This document shows, in pieces, positions 12,557 through 25,334 of a stretch of DNA of 64,000 bases. Each line of letters begins with the position of its first letter. Within the stretch, counting starts at the first letter, position 1. A program made the translations under genes and the position numbers. The DNA comes from Cryptomeria japonica (lineage: Eukaryota > Streptophyta > Pinopsida > Cupressales > Cupressaceae): the NCBI RefSeq assembly GCF_030272615.1, contig NC_081409.1, forward strand, positions 526,368,975 to 526,432,974. Direction: 5' to 3'. A model generated the notes under the pieces. It was not told the origin of the DNA and ran no database searches. It saw nothing but the letters and a program-made list of their open reading frames with translations.

Positions 12557-14163
12557 TGTAACACTCTAGTGTAAAAAAATAAAAAAAATAAAAAATAAAT
12601 AAAAATAAAGACATTATTCTATGAAGAAATGTATTATGTCTTATTGTAAGACTTCCTTGATGAAATAAATATATCTATTTTAATCTTCGTCTATGGTATA
12701 AATGGAAATTATTAAGGTGGAGTACCTATAGTAGTTAACAAGAGTAATTGAACTCTTAAACTTGTCAATAAGTGTAAAATTCTGTGTTATACCGACCATA
12801 TTGTTCTTCGTGTCTTGACAACGTATATTCGTATCGCCAGTTAATTTTGTGATAAGTGTTGGTACGTAAGATTACCTTGTTTTATATGGTGGTCGCAACT
12901 AAGTACATTAAGTCATGTTGTCTGTATGTCTTGTGTACTATGTCTTGGCCAGTTATTTAGATGTATAACCTTAAGGAAATGAGCCAATGTGAGTTATTCG
13001 TAATGGTCAACCTTAGGTTAGTAATTATGCATCTTTCATTCGAGGTAGGTCAAGATTGGGAATGGCTGTCTGTGTCACCATAGAGTTCTGTAGATAGAAC
13101 TAACCCATAGTTTCCTAAGAGAGAGAGTGGCTTTCGAGCGGGGGCCGTGCCCAAAGTGGTGACAGGATAACCCGTTGGAAGTTGGTTAAGAAAGTGAAAA
13201 CCTAATAAATGACTAAGGAAGGGTAGAATAAAAGTTAAATAAAACAATGTGCCTCACACATAGGTGAGTGCTAGTACAAGACTCATAATGTAGTGAGAAG
13301 GCCTGGAATGGCAAACTTACCACCTTGTCTTTGTGAGAGGATTGGTAAGGTCCGCATGAGTCTTAGTTGGAATTGGAGGTTCAGGAGAGGTTACCAAGAT
13401 AACCCAGGATGGGGCCGGGGACCTATGGAGGTTGTACCATGGTATCCACTGTAAGACATGCGATGACACTTTCTCCTTAGAGTCACTAGTGTTTTGTGAG
13501 TTGGGACACATGATTGTAAGTGGAGTCTTTTAGTCCTTTCGTTCTTGTTTCATTTTGCTTGCTTGAGGGTTATCTACTATCTCCAGCACGGTGGGGTGGT
13601 TCCCTTTCGGAATCACATGGTCGGGTGGTAGTGTCACTTCCCATTGGATGTTCTGGTACGTATCTTCAGGTGAGGAAGGACTTCGCTGATGTTCTTGGAT
13701 CGTGATTCATGTACCGAATCTTGTTCCTATCCATTTTTCAGTTGAAAACTAGAGGTTTTGAAAAGAAACTTTATGTAACTTTCATTTTGTAACATTTTGG
13801 CTCATGATTTAATTTCTTTTTTTAAAACATGTATTTTCGAATATTGAAAGCAAAGAAACATTGTAATGTATGCTATTTCAATTTCTTAATTCTTTTGTAT
13901 ATAATATATGATTGCTTGAAGTATTTTGAATTCTTTCATTGTGGAAATTTTATCTTAAATATTTAATTTACGAAGTAATATTCGTTGGTAACCCTTAGGA
14001 AATTCGGGTGTTAGACTTCCACTATGTTATTAGATGTTCTAAGGTTTAATTCATGCACTTAATAAATAAAAAAATATATATATATATATATATATTATTT
14101 CACCCTTAGTTGCATAGATTATGATGTTTTCCTTTAGGGTTCCTGATGGGGCATTACATATGG

Positions 14164-14957
14164 CGGAAGATATTGATTGAGGAAAATTGTTGTAAATGTA
14201 ATCAATACCCTTTGAAAAGTCCTCATTTGTTTGAAATGAGAGGCTATTTGTAAAATAGCAATAAAGACTTGGGGATATGTTATTTGTTATATATATGCAG
14301 ATAATGTCATGTTATTTTGCAGAAAAGATAAATGGTTTATTTCTAAGTTCTAGTCCTAAAGTTGGGGTTAAATCTTGTAGAGTATTTAATATTTCTTGAA
14401 AGGAAATGAGTTAAATTTATTCTTTTATTTAACTGAAAAGAAATAGAATTGATTTTGCATGCATGCAAAGGCTGAAAATAAAAGCATTTAGGACTATACA
14501 TGGAAATGTAAAAGTATTTTAATTAAATCTGTGACTTTATTTTATCTATGATTTTATTTTAAATGCAGAAAATAAAATCTAAAATTATCATAATCATCTC
14601 TATAGTTTAATTTAATTAAATTCTTTATGTAATATAGTTGTTGTTTTAGGATTAGTTAATTTTGTTATTTACTTTTATTACAGAAAATACATCTAGAGTA
14701 AATAGTCTAATAAATTTAAGTAATATGCTATCTATCTAGTTGCAGTTTAAATTTTATTAAATTCTGACAATATTTTACTACAGAAATTACATCTAAAGTC
14801 ATATAGTTATTCTTTGATTTATAGAATTTGAAAAAACATAATAATAATAATACGATGACTATAACTTAACTGGTAAGAATGTTTCATTTATAGCAGTATC
14901 ATTACCTATTTACTCAAAAAAAATAAAAACAATGATCCAATATGCATCTAAAATGTA

Positions 14958-15037
<80 letters not shown>

Positions 15038-15082
15038 CATACATATATATATACATATATATATATATACATATATATATAC

Positions 15083-15136
<54 letters not shown>

Positions 15137-15722
15137 TAAATGGGATTAATATTATTCTTTATTTTTATTTTGGGAATATTGAGATGTCATAAAATAAATA
15201 TTGACGGGGTTAATATTTATTTTATTGAGATAATTGAATTAAATTTTAATGCAGTTAATATTTAATCGTGAGTCTAAATGGGTTGAAAAATTTATAAATT
15301 GAAAACTGTGGATTAATATAGATTTTTAAATAAATTAAATTTAGATGTTTGAAATTAAACCCCTAGGGAATTTAAATTCTAAATGTCACTTAATGGGATA
15401 AAGGGTAAATTTTTAACTCTCCCAGACATAGATGCATGTGATTAAACACTATAGGAAAATATGCTTTTGCAATTGTGATCGACCCTCTAGTTGACCTAGG
15501 TTAATTTACGACTTAAGTCTTGACAAGTAGTTTGGAGGCACTCTTAAGACTAATCATTGGAACTCTACTTTTATTTCAATAATTCTGGTTACTTGAGCTA
15601 GTTAACTCTAAACATAGTTAAGACAAAACATGTTGTAGCATTTGCCGAACTAATGCTTTTAAAAGTTATGTTTTTTTTAAAAAAAAATTATCCTGTTCTT
15701 GCCCTAAATTTTGGGCATGACA
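14164..15722 (+). repeat. 5' LTR of the LARD, second part
   Basis: This continues the LTR after the solo LTR C insertion and matches 23236-25334. It ends GGGCATGACA at 15722. Where the 3' LTR has a roughly 700-bp AT-rich plus GC-rich segment, this copy has only a long TA/CATA microsatellite (14955-15135), so the two LTRs differ by several hundred bases. Confidence 0.85.
14955..15135. repeat. TA/CATA microsatellite
   Basis: About 180 bp of TATATA runs with CATA interruptions. The long Tyr/Ile reading frames in it on both strands come from simple repeats, not genes. Confidence 0.95.
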
Positions 15723-15725
15723 TTT

Positions 15726-15737
15726 TGGTATCAGATC
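15726..15737 (+). other. Primer-binding site of the LARD
   Basis: TGGTATCAGATC lies three bases after the LTR end and resembles the initiator-Met tRNA PBS (TGGTATCAGAGC) with a change near its end. Confidence 0.6.
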
Positions 15738-18700
15738 CCTAGGTTCATACACTGGTGAACATGGGCTACATTCATAACTTAGTTGAAAACACACTATGGC
15801 TTGAAGTATAACACCTAGGTGAAAACTTGTGAAATAACAAAGTGAAACATAAGTGAAAATTCTTGTGGATCAATAGATCAACATATATCAATTCAAGGGG
15901 TTCCAAGGGTCACTAAAAGCCCTGAATTTTGAACTTATTAGTCATAAGGTTTATGGCATAATAAAAAAACCCCAAAGGCTGCAAAATTTTAAATTATTAT
16001 GTATACAAAATATTTTTCAGTGTTTAAATAATGAAAATTAGATCTTTTGTACCTACGAGGTTACCATTCAATTTAAACCTAAACGCAATAATTGCCCTAA
16101 TCAAATCAGGTATGAGGAGTTAATCTTTCAATAAAATACCTCTGATGGTAACTAAAGGAATGCCATCCATTGAGATATGTTCTTGACATGGCAAATCAAG
16201 CGAGATAATTAGACCTTAGATGAAGACACCATAAAAAAAGATAAATAAGACTGAGGTAGTTCAAGTTAGGTTTTAAGCTATGTGAAATTTTGATGGTTAA
16301 AAAGATCAAGGCCGTCATCGAAGACATAAATGAAGAAGAGTTAAGGGGTACTCTTGCAAATCTCTAGAAAGACGCATTAACCTATCCTAATGACTAGGCA
16401 CCTTAAGGATGTGGTCATGTTAGATTTCTTATTAAGAGCATTGTTAGACATTTTTTTTTTGTAGCAATGCAGTGAAGCTAGAATTGGATAACCCTGAAGA
16501 TAGCACTTAAAAGATGAATGGCAATTCCCTTGATCAGAAAACCCTAGTAATACTATAGGTGAGTTAAATAAGGAGAAAGGAGGCATGAACTTCTCAGGTG
16601 AAAAAACATGTATTAGCAATAAACCCTAAGTTCATCCATGGTTATATAATTGGGAAAACAAGCAAGTAAAACCTCAACTAGTTCCTTTATGAGAAGATAA
16701 TCTTGGAAAAAAAAAAGTAAATAATGGATGAGAGAGTAGAGTTGAGTTGGGAATCGTACAAAAATCTCCATTGGAGTGCAAGGAGTGCAAAAGTATTAGG
16801 ATCTTATAATCTAGGAATGATTCACTAATATTCATTCAGAAACTAAAGAGAAAAGTGCAACCCAATCATGATTAGTCGCTAGGTACAAGACAGTATGTAT
16901 CAAAATTTAACTACTAGGCACAATCGAAGAAGTTTTGCAAATTATGGCACTCAAATGTAAAGGTACGCGAAAACATTAAGTATGGATGGAGCAACATGTG
17001 GATAGAAATGGCTTATGGAAAGATTGTATAACAATAATATAATACTAAAGTTTTAATGAGAATTAGTTGGCAGTATAAAATATTTTATGAGAACATTGAT
17101 AAGGAACCAAATTATGTGGTTAGCAAAGGGAGAACTAGGAAGGTTACGGGAGTCTTAAGACATTGGTAATTATTGGACATCCTTATGCTATACCATAAAT
17201 GGGTAGCTGGATATTAGGATGGTAAGATGGTTTATTTAGATTGAAGAGATCGAAGGTGTGATATGCTGGATTTGGCTAGTAAGTAAATATAAATAAGTAA
17301 TATGGAATGAGATAACTTCACTTTTTACTAAATTTTAATTAAAAGGATGGGTGTTGGCCACTTTTCAAGTGCACACCCCCTTGATTTCAAAGTTGCATAG
17401 GTGAAGTAGGAGAGAATAAGTCCACTCTCTGAGTTGTTTGAATTATGTCGTGAAATGTGTAGGTAGAAATTGTTGTCAACCATTATCGACCTTACTTGAC
17501 AATAATTCCACCCCAAATGGCTCTTAACCATAAGTGTTAGTAATTTCGGCAACAAGCTCCTACCTAATGAAGGCAAGTGAATATTAGAGGTGAAAATATA
17601 AGGAGTTGGCATAAGGTGCTAAGAAAAACAAATGATGTCCCTAGTAAAATTATGTGATTACATTATACAAATCCTAAGTGGTTCTAAGTAAACAAGTGTC
17701 AATTTTGTACCGAACTATCAACCGAGTGTGTAAGACATGAAAGTGTCGATACTTGAGTTGCCACGTATCATTGAATCAAGGTTTAGCATATTAAGATAAG
17801 TAATGGAAGTTCACGAAGAATGGATGGAGAATGGTGGAGTTAGTGCAAGCACCTGCTAGATATTATTATGGATGTTAATAACCCTAAAAAAAAATAGCGG
17901 TTTATATCGAAAAGTGTTGCTGGTAATAGTAAGCATGTGAAGGTTAAAATGGAACATGATTTATTAAACGATTGTGATCTCTTGTGTATAATAATTTATT
18001 TCATAAATAAATAAAGGATTATAAAGAATCTAAGAACCTTAAGAGTCTAATAATCACTTCCTAACACTCTCAGGACACGTGATCTTGAGTGATGTGCCGC
18101 GGTTACTCCGTATAGCATGGCTAGAATGGTCATCTTGTCTTGAGTTTGATTCGACTTTATTTTTTATTTTCCTTTGAATAGCATTGTGTGACCTAGGGGC
18201 TAGTACTTTCTGTCTTTTTTTTTTTTATGATGAAAGGACCACTAAATTTATGTTTCTTTTTATTTGAGCTATGACACTTGCCATGTTTCTAGTTTTAATA
18301 TTTTGCAATTGCCGACATTTTTCTTCTTTTTAATGGACTTGGCAGAAGTAACTTGTATTTTGATCTTGTAAAGTGTTAAAGTGGTCATTTTGATGGTTGA
18401 TATAACTAGTCCTAGTGATGTGATTTGTGTAAATGTCTATCATGTTCATCGAACCATTGATAGTGTGTCACAGGAGAATACCGCAAGGAGTGAAATTAGG
18501 CACAAGAATTAACAAAAAAAGTGTTTTATCAAATTAAGATAAAGGAAGGAATATCCTCCTAAGTAAAATTAATTGCAAGTAATCTGAAAGAGAAAAGTTA
18601 TAACAATAGTGTGACCTAGACCTAATGAATCGCGAAAGTAATGATTGTCGACTGGTAAATTTGGCATGGGTATGGAGATGATTGCATGGATGATATCTAA

Positions 18701-21075
18701 AATAAGTATTAATAACTTCCATCACTCCCTTGGAATGAGATTGTTGTGTACCTTAATGTTTGGAAATGGCGAATGATGCTCCCTATAAAACTTAAACCTT
18801 GGAGCCTAGAAACATAAAAACATTTTAATCCCTAGTGGTAGGAAACTACCCTATATAAGGGCGGAATTGAAGAACCTAAATTTGAATTTGCCTTGTCACC
18901 TAATAAATTTGGAAGAAATTATGCACCTAGGACGGTTTAGCAAATAGCGTATTAACACCCTAATGAGGTGCCTCAAATGTAGAATAAGTAGATGTAACGT
19001 CATAAATTGTACGCACTTGCTAAAGCAGTACAATTTCACACCTAGTTTAGCACCCGCCTTGGCGCAGTGGCATTTGGCATTGCATTTCCCCTTTAGCACT
19101 TAATTAATCAAATTAATTAGGTCTAAAGGTTCTATTTCATCATCTTCCACATCATAAAGTCGGGCCCTCTCATTAAAGTGTGCCCCTTTCATTTTATTCC
19201 TCCAATACATCACTTAATCAAAAACCCTAATTAGGCCCTATTCTGAGCTTGGGGGCTTGATTTCGAGGGTCAAAACATCTCGAAATCACCTGTAACTTTG
19301 GGATTTGCTCTAAAATCATCATATCCGACGGCCCTGAAAATTTGGTGAAAAGTTGTCGGGACCGTGGCGCCCGGAGTGCACACGGTCCCGGACATTTTTC
19401 TCGAAATTTTAGGAGCGCGATCCAATCATAAAATAAAGCTTAACCCCAAGAAATTGGTGGGATATTCAATCTCTAGGTCGGCCAAAAGTTGGAATTAAGA
19501 CCTAGGGTTTCATACATAAGAGCTCTCTTTCTTCATTGGAAGGGATCCGAATTTTGTTTTCAGGAACCTCATATGCAGCAAAAGAGCAGATCTTTGAAGA
19601 CTTCAGCGACACTCAACATCCATCCTCTAAGCATTCATCAAATCCATTCATCCACTTAAGGCTTTGAAGGCATTGAAGAGCAATAAGGGATCACCGACTG
19701 AAGATTGGCTTGTACCCCTCCCTTGGGGTTGGGTATGATTTCATGTTGTTTTCATGTCTTTGCATAACCTCATTATATCACTTGCATTCATGCTTTAGAT
19801 CACTTTGCATCTTGATTTGGAGCATTTACATTGTCATTTACAAGCAATTAGGGTTTACTTTCTAGGTTGCTCTAGTTTGCTTACTTGCATTTTAGATCTT
19901 GCACACACACAAGGTCTGCACACACATTACTTTTACAATACAACTTGGCTATTCGTGGAGGTGGAAATCACCAAAGCGGGGGTTTGACTAAGGCAAAACC
20001 CTATATAGCTGCCCAAAACACCTTTTCAGATATAAGTGCAGATTTTGGGATTCAGACGACGCCGCAAGTTGCAGATCCGAAAGAAGCAGACGGAGACTGA
20101 ACCCTACACCAAGTTTCAGAGCAGAAGACCAGGACAGGGGCGTGGGGTGCCCTGGTTCTGCCAGGATAGGGGCGCTAGGTGCCCTGGTCCCTGGGACAGG
20201 GGTGCTGGGTGCCCTGGTCCCCCTGACAGACAGCAAGTTTTGGCAGTTCAGACAGTTTTCCAGGTTGCAAAACAGTAGTTTCAGGTGTAGTTTCAAGTAC
20301 AGAATCAGGACAGTGGCGCCCGCGCCCTCGTCCCAAACATTTCCACTCAGATTTTGACTCCAGGTACGCATTTGTATTCTTGTCTTGTCCTTGTGTTTAC
20401 AGCTTTCCATAGTTTAAATTCAATTCTGCAATCTTGTTATTAGTTCATACTTGCACTTTGGGATTAGGGATTGAACTTGCATCATTTTATCTTTCAATTA
20501 CAACAAAGGAATAGAAACCCTAATAGGTAGCCCGTGGCTCTCTCTTTCACAAAAAGAAGTAGCCAATTGTGTGATACCTCTAGGCTCTTTCGTATTCCGC
20601 AATGTGTGTCAAAAGGTAGGATTAGGACATGTTAGCCTAGTCTCGCTTTTTACCCTACACAGTAGATTCATTGTGGCTAAGTGTGATGTCAATTTTCTTA
20701 AGTAACATGCATGGATGAGAATATAGTAGGATAAACATGCTTTTAGTCAAATCCTAAACAAGGTAGAACTCCTAGAAATTCAATATGTGTAACCTTGATT
20801 GTGGAAGTTGATATGTGTTTGAATGGTGCATTAATGTAAATTGTTGAAAGATAGAACTTTGCAAACACCTACCTGAGATCGAAGGGAAATGTAATAAAAA
20901 TACTAAGAATTTAACCTTGTGAAGATAGTTAGTTAATTACAATAATAAGTTGATTTTGGTATTTCACACTTCTAGTAGGCAAGATAAAATTTTGAGTAAC
21001 CTATTGAAATTGTGGGAAATGTTGTGTCCCTAATTTGAAATTCTACTCATGCGATTTCTAGGAGTAATTCAAACT
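15738..21075 (+). other. Non-coding interior of the LARD
   Basis: I see no gag, pol or other conserved protein. Blocks near 15770-15830, 18010-18110 and 18430-18500 match, in the same order, the base LARD interior near 32880-32950, 34300-34390 and 38990-39060. The stretch from about 19100 to 20900 has no partner there and looks different: it is more GC-rich, with a CTATATAAGG TATA-like motif just upstream at about 18851, a G-rich tandem repeat at 20132-20227, and leader-like sequence around 19560-19740. It could be a decayed insertion of another LTR element, but I could not find its ends. Confidence 0.6.
20132..20227. repeat. G-rich 31-32 bp tandem repeat, three units
   Basis: The units start at about 20132, 20164 and 20194. 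Each holds a GGGGCG- or GGGGTG-type start and a GGTGCCCTGGT core. The repeat is GC-rich in an AT-rich element. Confidence 0.8.
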
Positions 21076-21089
21076 CTAGGGGAGGAGGA
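21076..21089 (+). promoter_or_regulatory. Polypurine tract of the LARD
   Basis: TAGGGGAGGAGGA lies immediately before the TGTAAGGCC start of the 3' LTR. This is the expected plus-strand primer position. Confidence 0.75.
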
Positions 21090-24000
21090 TGTAAGGCCTT
21101 CCCCAAACCCAGCTTTGATTAACTTAGTTGACCATGTTTGACCCTATTAATAAATGATTTATAATTCAATAGAATGGACTGTGTTAGACAGATAGATTGG
21201 TGAGAAAAGAAATTGAACCAAGTTATAGAGTTATTGCACCTTGTGGTGTACAATTTGATGTGTTATGAAATTGAAATCCTAAAAGATCCATTGATTGGAT
21301 AATCTTGATTTAATGTATGTCAGTGATGTCTAGATGTAGAACTTATATGATTCCATGATTGGATAACATTGATGGATGTTGATGCTTTATTTATATTCTT
21401 GATGATATAGAACCCTACATGATTTTTGAATAGGAAGAATTTACGATGATATATGTCGTTATTGGATTTGTAGGACTTTACTAATGATGATATAAATATG
21501 ATGTATGTTTTATGTGTGGATCAAAACTATGAGAATTAGGATAATTGCTTATGTGAAATTACTTGGATATAAGATGTATTAAATTGTTCAAATGCAAATT
21601 GTATGCAAGTGTTTGATGTGTATTATTATTCTTGTGCCTTATATTATATGAGGTTATTTGAAGTTACTAATGTGTAATTGAGATGCGCAGGAAGTTATCC
21701 ATGTGACCATGGAAATATTACGGAGAACCAAACCTAGGCCTATGTATGTTCGTATAACCAGAGTTTGTCTATTTGGAGAGACAACACTCCATTTGTGTCA
21801 TATTTTATTCGTAATAGTAAATGATGCATGTGTGTTAAGTGTTATTCAATTGATTTAAGTAAATCCCACAAGAGACACAATTTTATGTTTAATTTTGTAA
21901 AAGTATTTTCTTTGTGTCACTTGACACATAGGTGGATTTATGTTTAAATTTTTAAATTTGTCTCTTGGTGGGAATTGTTTAACTATAGCTTTTTCAATTA
22001 ATGTAATGAGATTCCACAAATGCCTTGGGTAAAGAATCTTTGGGTTGGTCAACATAGGTTTGACCCGAAAATAAACTTCAAAGGGGTTAAAAAGGGGTTA
22101 AATGGACACCTAGGGGTAGTTTAATAGGGTTTCCTAAAGCCCATAAGGTATACCTAAGGGTTAGGGATAATTTTAGGCAAGTTTCTACTCCCATGTGACC
22201 TTTTAGACACCCTAAAAAGTGACTTTTCTAAGTTGTGCGAAAATTGAATTAGAAGACTTGAACTAAGTTGAAAACCTTCCTTTTCGAATGAGAGTTCCTT
22301 TTCCCATTTTACCTTACCTTCCTTTTTAGTTTTCAGAAACTTGTGAGAACTCTCACAATGGGCTTCTTAAGCAAGAATTAGAAAATTAGTGGGTAATCAC
22401 CCACTCTCCATTTTTGGAGACAAGAGAATTTTGAAAAAAAAAAGATAGAATTTGGGTTGATAATCTTGGCTAAGGGTAGAAGGAGAAGAACTGTGGAATT
22501 GGGTTGCTCATCCTCAACAAAACTAGCATACCTTTGGGCAGTTTAGTGTTGGTTGTATTTTTCTTATAATGATTTCTTATTGCATGTGTTTGAAAGAAAT
22601 GTTTGTATAAAAGACTAGGTTTTCGTACATGTATTTCTTGGAAATTTATTTGGTGTTTTGTGTTTTTGCATTGTATGTGTTTTGGGAGTAATCAAGACCT
22701 CCTACTCTTGGGAGAGAGGAGGATCTTGTGGGTGGTAGAAGTGACAACCCTCGAGCGAGAGGCTCTCGTTATGAGAGTGATCACAAGGGATTTTATGTGA
22801 CCCTTGCTACATGGCTTGTTTATGCATTGGGGGTCATAAGGAGGGAAATAAGGCATGAATGCCTTGGGGGGCATAAGGAATGTGGGGTTGTTACATTTGA
22901 TGTAATTTGTTTGCCATGAGGTGGCTATATGTTTTGGTTTTCCATGAGGTGGTAACATGTTTTTCCATACTTGCAGTTCTCCTCAGGGTACTTGGTCCAC
23001 TACCACCCTTGAAAAGGACATCACAATGTGTGGTGCTGTGTAGCCTAGGTTGGGATGTGTTTTAGTTTGTGTGTATTCTATCTTTTGTGTTTGCATGTTT
23101 GTTACCTGTCTAGGGCTTGGTTCTTCGAGCTCAGGGGTGGCTACCAGTTAGCCTAGGCTGGGAGGTGAGCACTCCATGGTCATAGTTTTGATTTATTTGT
23201 AGAATGTTAGAAGAAATATCAGGGCATGCAATTATGGCGGAAGATATTGATTGAGGAAAATTGTTGTAAATGTAATCAATACCCTTCGAAAAGTCCTCAT
23301 TTATTTGAAATGAGAGGCTATTTGTAAAATAGCAATAAAGACTTGGGGATATGTTATTTGTTATATATATGCAGAAAATATGATGTTATTTTGCATAAAA
23401 GATAAATGGTTTATTTCTAAGTTCTAGTCCTAAAGTTGGGGTTAAATCTTGTAGAGTATTTAATATTTCTTCAAAGGAAATGAGTTAAATTTATTCTTTT
23501 ATTTAATTGAAAAGAAATGGAATTGATTTTGCATGCATGCAAAGGCTGAAAATAAAAGCATTTAGGACTATACATGGAAATGTAAAAGTATTTTAATTAA
23601 ATCTGTGACTTTATTTTATCTGTGATTTTATTTTAAATGCAGAAAATAAAATCTAAAATTGTCATAACCATCTCTATAGTTTAATTTAATTAAATTCTTT
23701 ATGTAATATAGTTGCTGTTTTAGGATTAGTTAATTCTGTTATTTACTTTTATTAAAAAAAATACATCTAGAGTAAATAGTCTAATAAATTTAAGTAATAT
23801 GCTATCTATCTAGTTGCAGTTTAAATTTTATTAAATTCTGACAATATTTTACTACAGAAATTACATCTAAAGTCATATAGTTATTCTTTGATTTATAGAA
23901 TTTGAAAAAAAAAAAAAATAATACGATGACTATAACTTAACTGGTAAGAATGTTTTATTTACAGCAGTATCATTACCTATTTACTAAAAAAAAAAAAACC

Positions 24001-25334
24001 ATGATCCAATATGCATCTAAAATATATATATATATAGATGAATATATATTAAAAGAAATATATATATACATATATATATAGTTTTATAAATAAACAAAAA
24101 AATAATAATAATTAAATAATAATTAAATAAACTTTAAAAAAAAATCTTGGCATGCTTTATCGGGGGGGGGGTCGGCCAGGGCCAAACCCACTGTGCTCTG
24201 CACAGGGGTCGGCGACTGAGCCCACTATGCATTTCACAGTGGCTGGCGGGGCTGAGCCCACTGCGCATTGCACAGTGGTCGGCAGGGCCGAGCCCATTGT
24301 GTAATGCACAGTGGACGGCGCGGGCCGAAACCACTGTGCATTGCACAGTGGGAGCCTCGTTCACGCCATCCCCCAAACAACGCACCACCCCCTGCCATGG
24401 CCACTGCCGGGGTCTTTCCATTCGGCCCTGCACACAAAAACCTAAATAAAATAATATTAATATGAAACCCTAGCCCGAGTAGGGCTAGGGTAGAAGTGTG
24501 TTGATAACAAAAAAAAAAATTAGTGTTAAAGAAAATAATAGGAGAGCCTATTATTATAGTAAAAATATATATATATATATAAAGAGGGTTAGGGTTGCAT
24601 GGATATTGAAAATATATATGAATGTATATATACATATCTAATGATATATATAATTATAAAAGTGGAGGTGTTATGAAATAAATATTAATGGGATTAACGC
24701 TTATCCTTTTATAATATAAAAAAAAAAAAGTGATTAAGAATTAAATATTAAAGGGGATTAATATTATTCTTTATTTTTATTTTGGGAATATTGAGATGTC
24801 ATAAAATAAATATTAACGGGGTTATTATTTATTTTATTGAGATAATTGAATTAAATTTTAATGCAGTTAATATTTAATCGTGAGTCTAAATGGGTTGAAA
24901 AATTTATAAATTGAAAACTATGGATTAATATAGATTTTTAAATAAATTAAATTTAGATGTTTGAAATTAAACCCCTAGGGAATTTAAATTCTAAATGTCA
25001 CTTAATGGGCTAAAGGGTAAATCTTTAACTCTCCCAGACATAGATGCATGTGATTAAACACTATAGGAAAATATGCTTTTGCAATTGTGATCGACCCTCT
25101 AGTTGACCTAGGTTAATTTACGACTTAAGTCTTGACAAGTAGTTTGGAGGCACTCTTAAAACTAATCATTGGAACTCCGCTTTTATTTCAATAATTCTAG
25201 TTACTTGAGCTAGTTAACTCTAAACATAGTTAAGACAAAACATGTTGTAGCATTTGCCGAACTAATGCTTTTAAAAGTTATGTTTTTTTTTTATAAAATT
25301 TATCCCCTTCTTGCTCTAAATTTTGGGCATGACA
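21090..25334 (+). repeat. 3' LTR of the LARD (4245 bp, uninterrupted)
   Basis: This is the intact partner of 7640-15722. At about 23230 it shows the site where the other copy received solo LTR C. It uniquely carries a TA-rich stretch, a poly-A-rich stretch and a GC-rich palindromic tandem repeat at 24171-24350. It ends GGGCATGACA followed by TCTAT. Confidence 0.88.
24171..24350. repeat. GC-rich tandem repeat with internal palindromes
   Basis: Five units of 34-37 bp start near 24171, 24208, 24242, 24278 and 24314. Each has a GTCGGC-like start, a GAGCCCACT-like middle and an inverted repeat of the type ACTGTGCATTGCACAGT. It is preceded by a run of G. Reading frames across it on both strands (24134-24635) are low-complexity by-products. 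Confidence 0.85.

Larger units (their letters stand above)
9784..14158 (+). repeat. Giant solo LTR of family C (plus orientation, 4375 bp)
   Basis: It begins TGTAGTACCCTTACTCG and ends GGGGCATTACA, flanked by TATGG at 9779-9783 and 14159-14163. The same family occurs in reverse at 34574-38884. No PBS, PPT or internal domain is enclosed, so it is best read as a solo LTR left after LTR-LTR recombination. It contains a TATA box at 11597, a hairpin cluster at 10927-10990, a 126-codon ORF at 12176-12556 and TA microsatellites near 10770 and 14072. Confidence 0.8.
7640..25334 (+). mobile_element. LARD: large non-autonomous Gypsy-like LTR element with giant LTRs
   Basis: The LTRs begin TGTAAGGCCTTCC and end TTTTGGGCATGACA. 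The 5' LTR is 7640-9783 plus 14164-15722, split by a solo LTR of family C. The 3' LTR is 21090-25334. A PBS-like sequence follows the first and a purine tract precedes the second. The flanks TCTTT (7635-7639) and TCTAT (25335-25339) are a TSD with one mismatch; the uninterrupted plus copy of LTR B (around 4590-4610) supports TCTAT as the original. The 5.4-kb interior encodes no gag or pol that I can recognise. It must have used proteins of another element. Confidence 0.85.

Noticed and set aside
24134-24635. ORFs of 99-133 codons on both strands in the GC-rich repeat.
   Set aside because: They follow from tandem palindromic repeats and have repeated His-Cys-Ala patterns on both strands.
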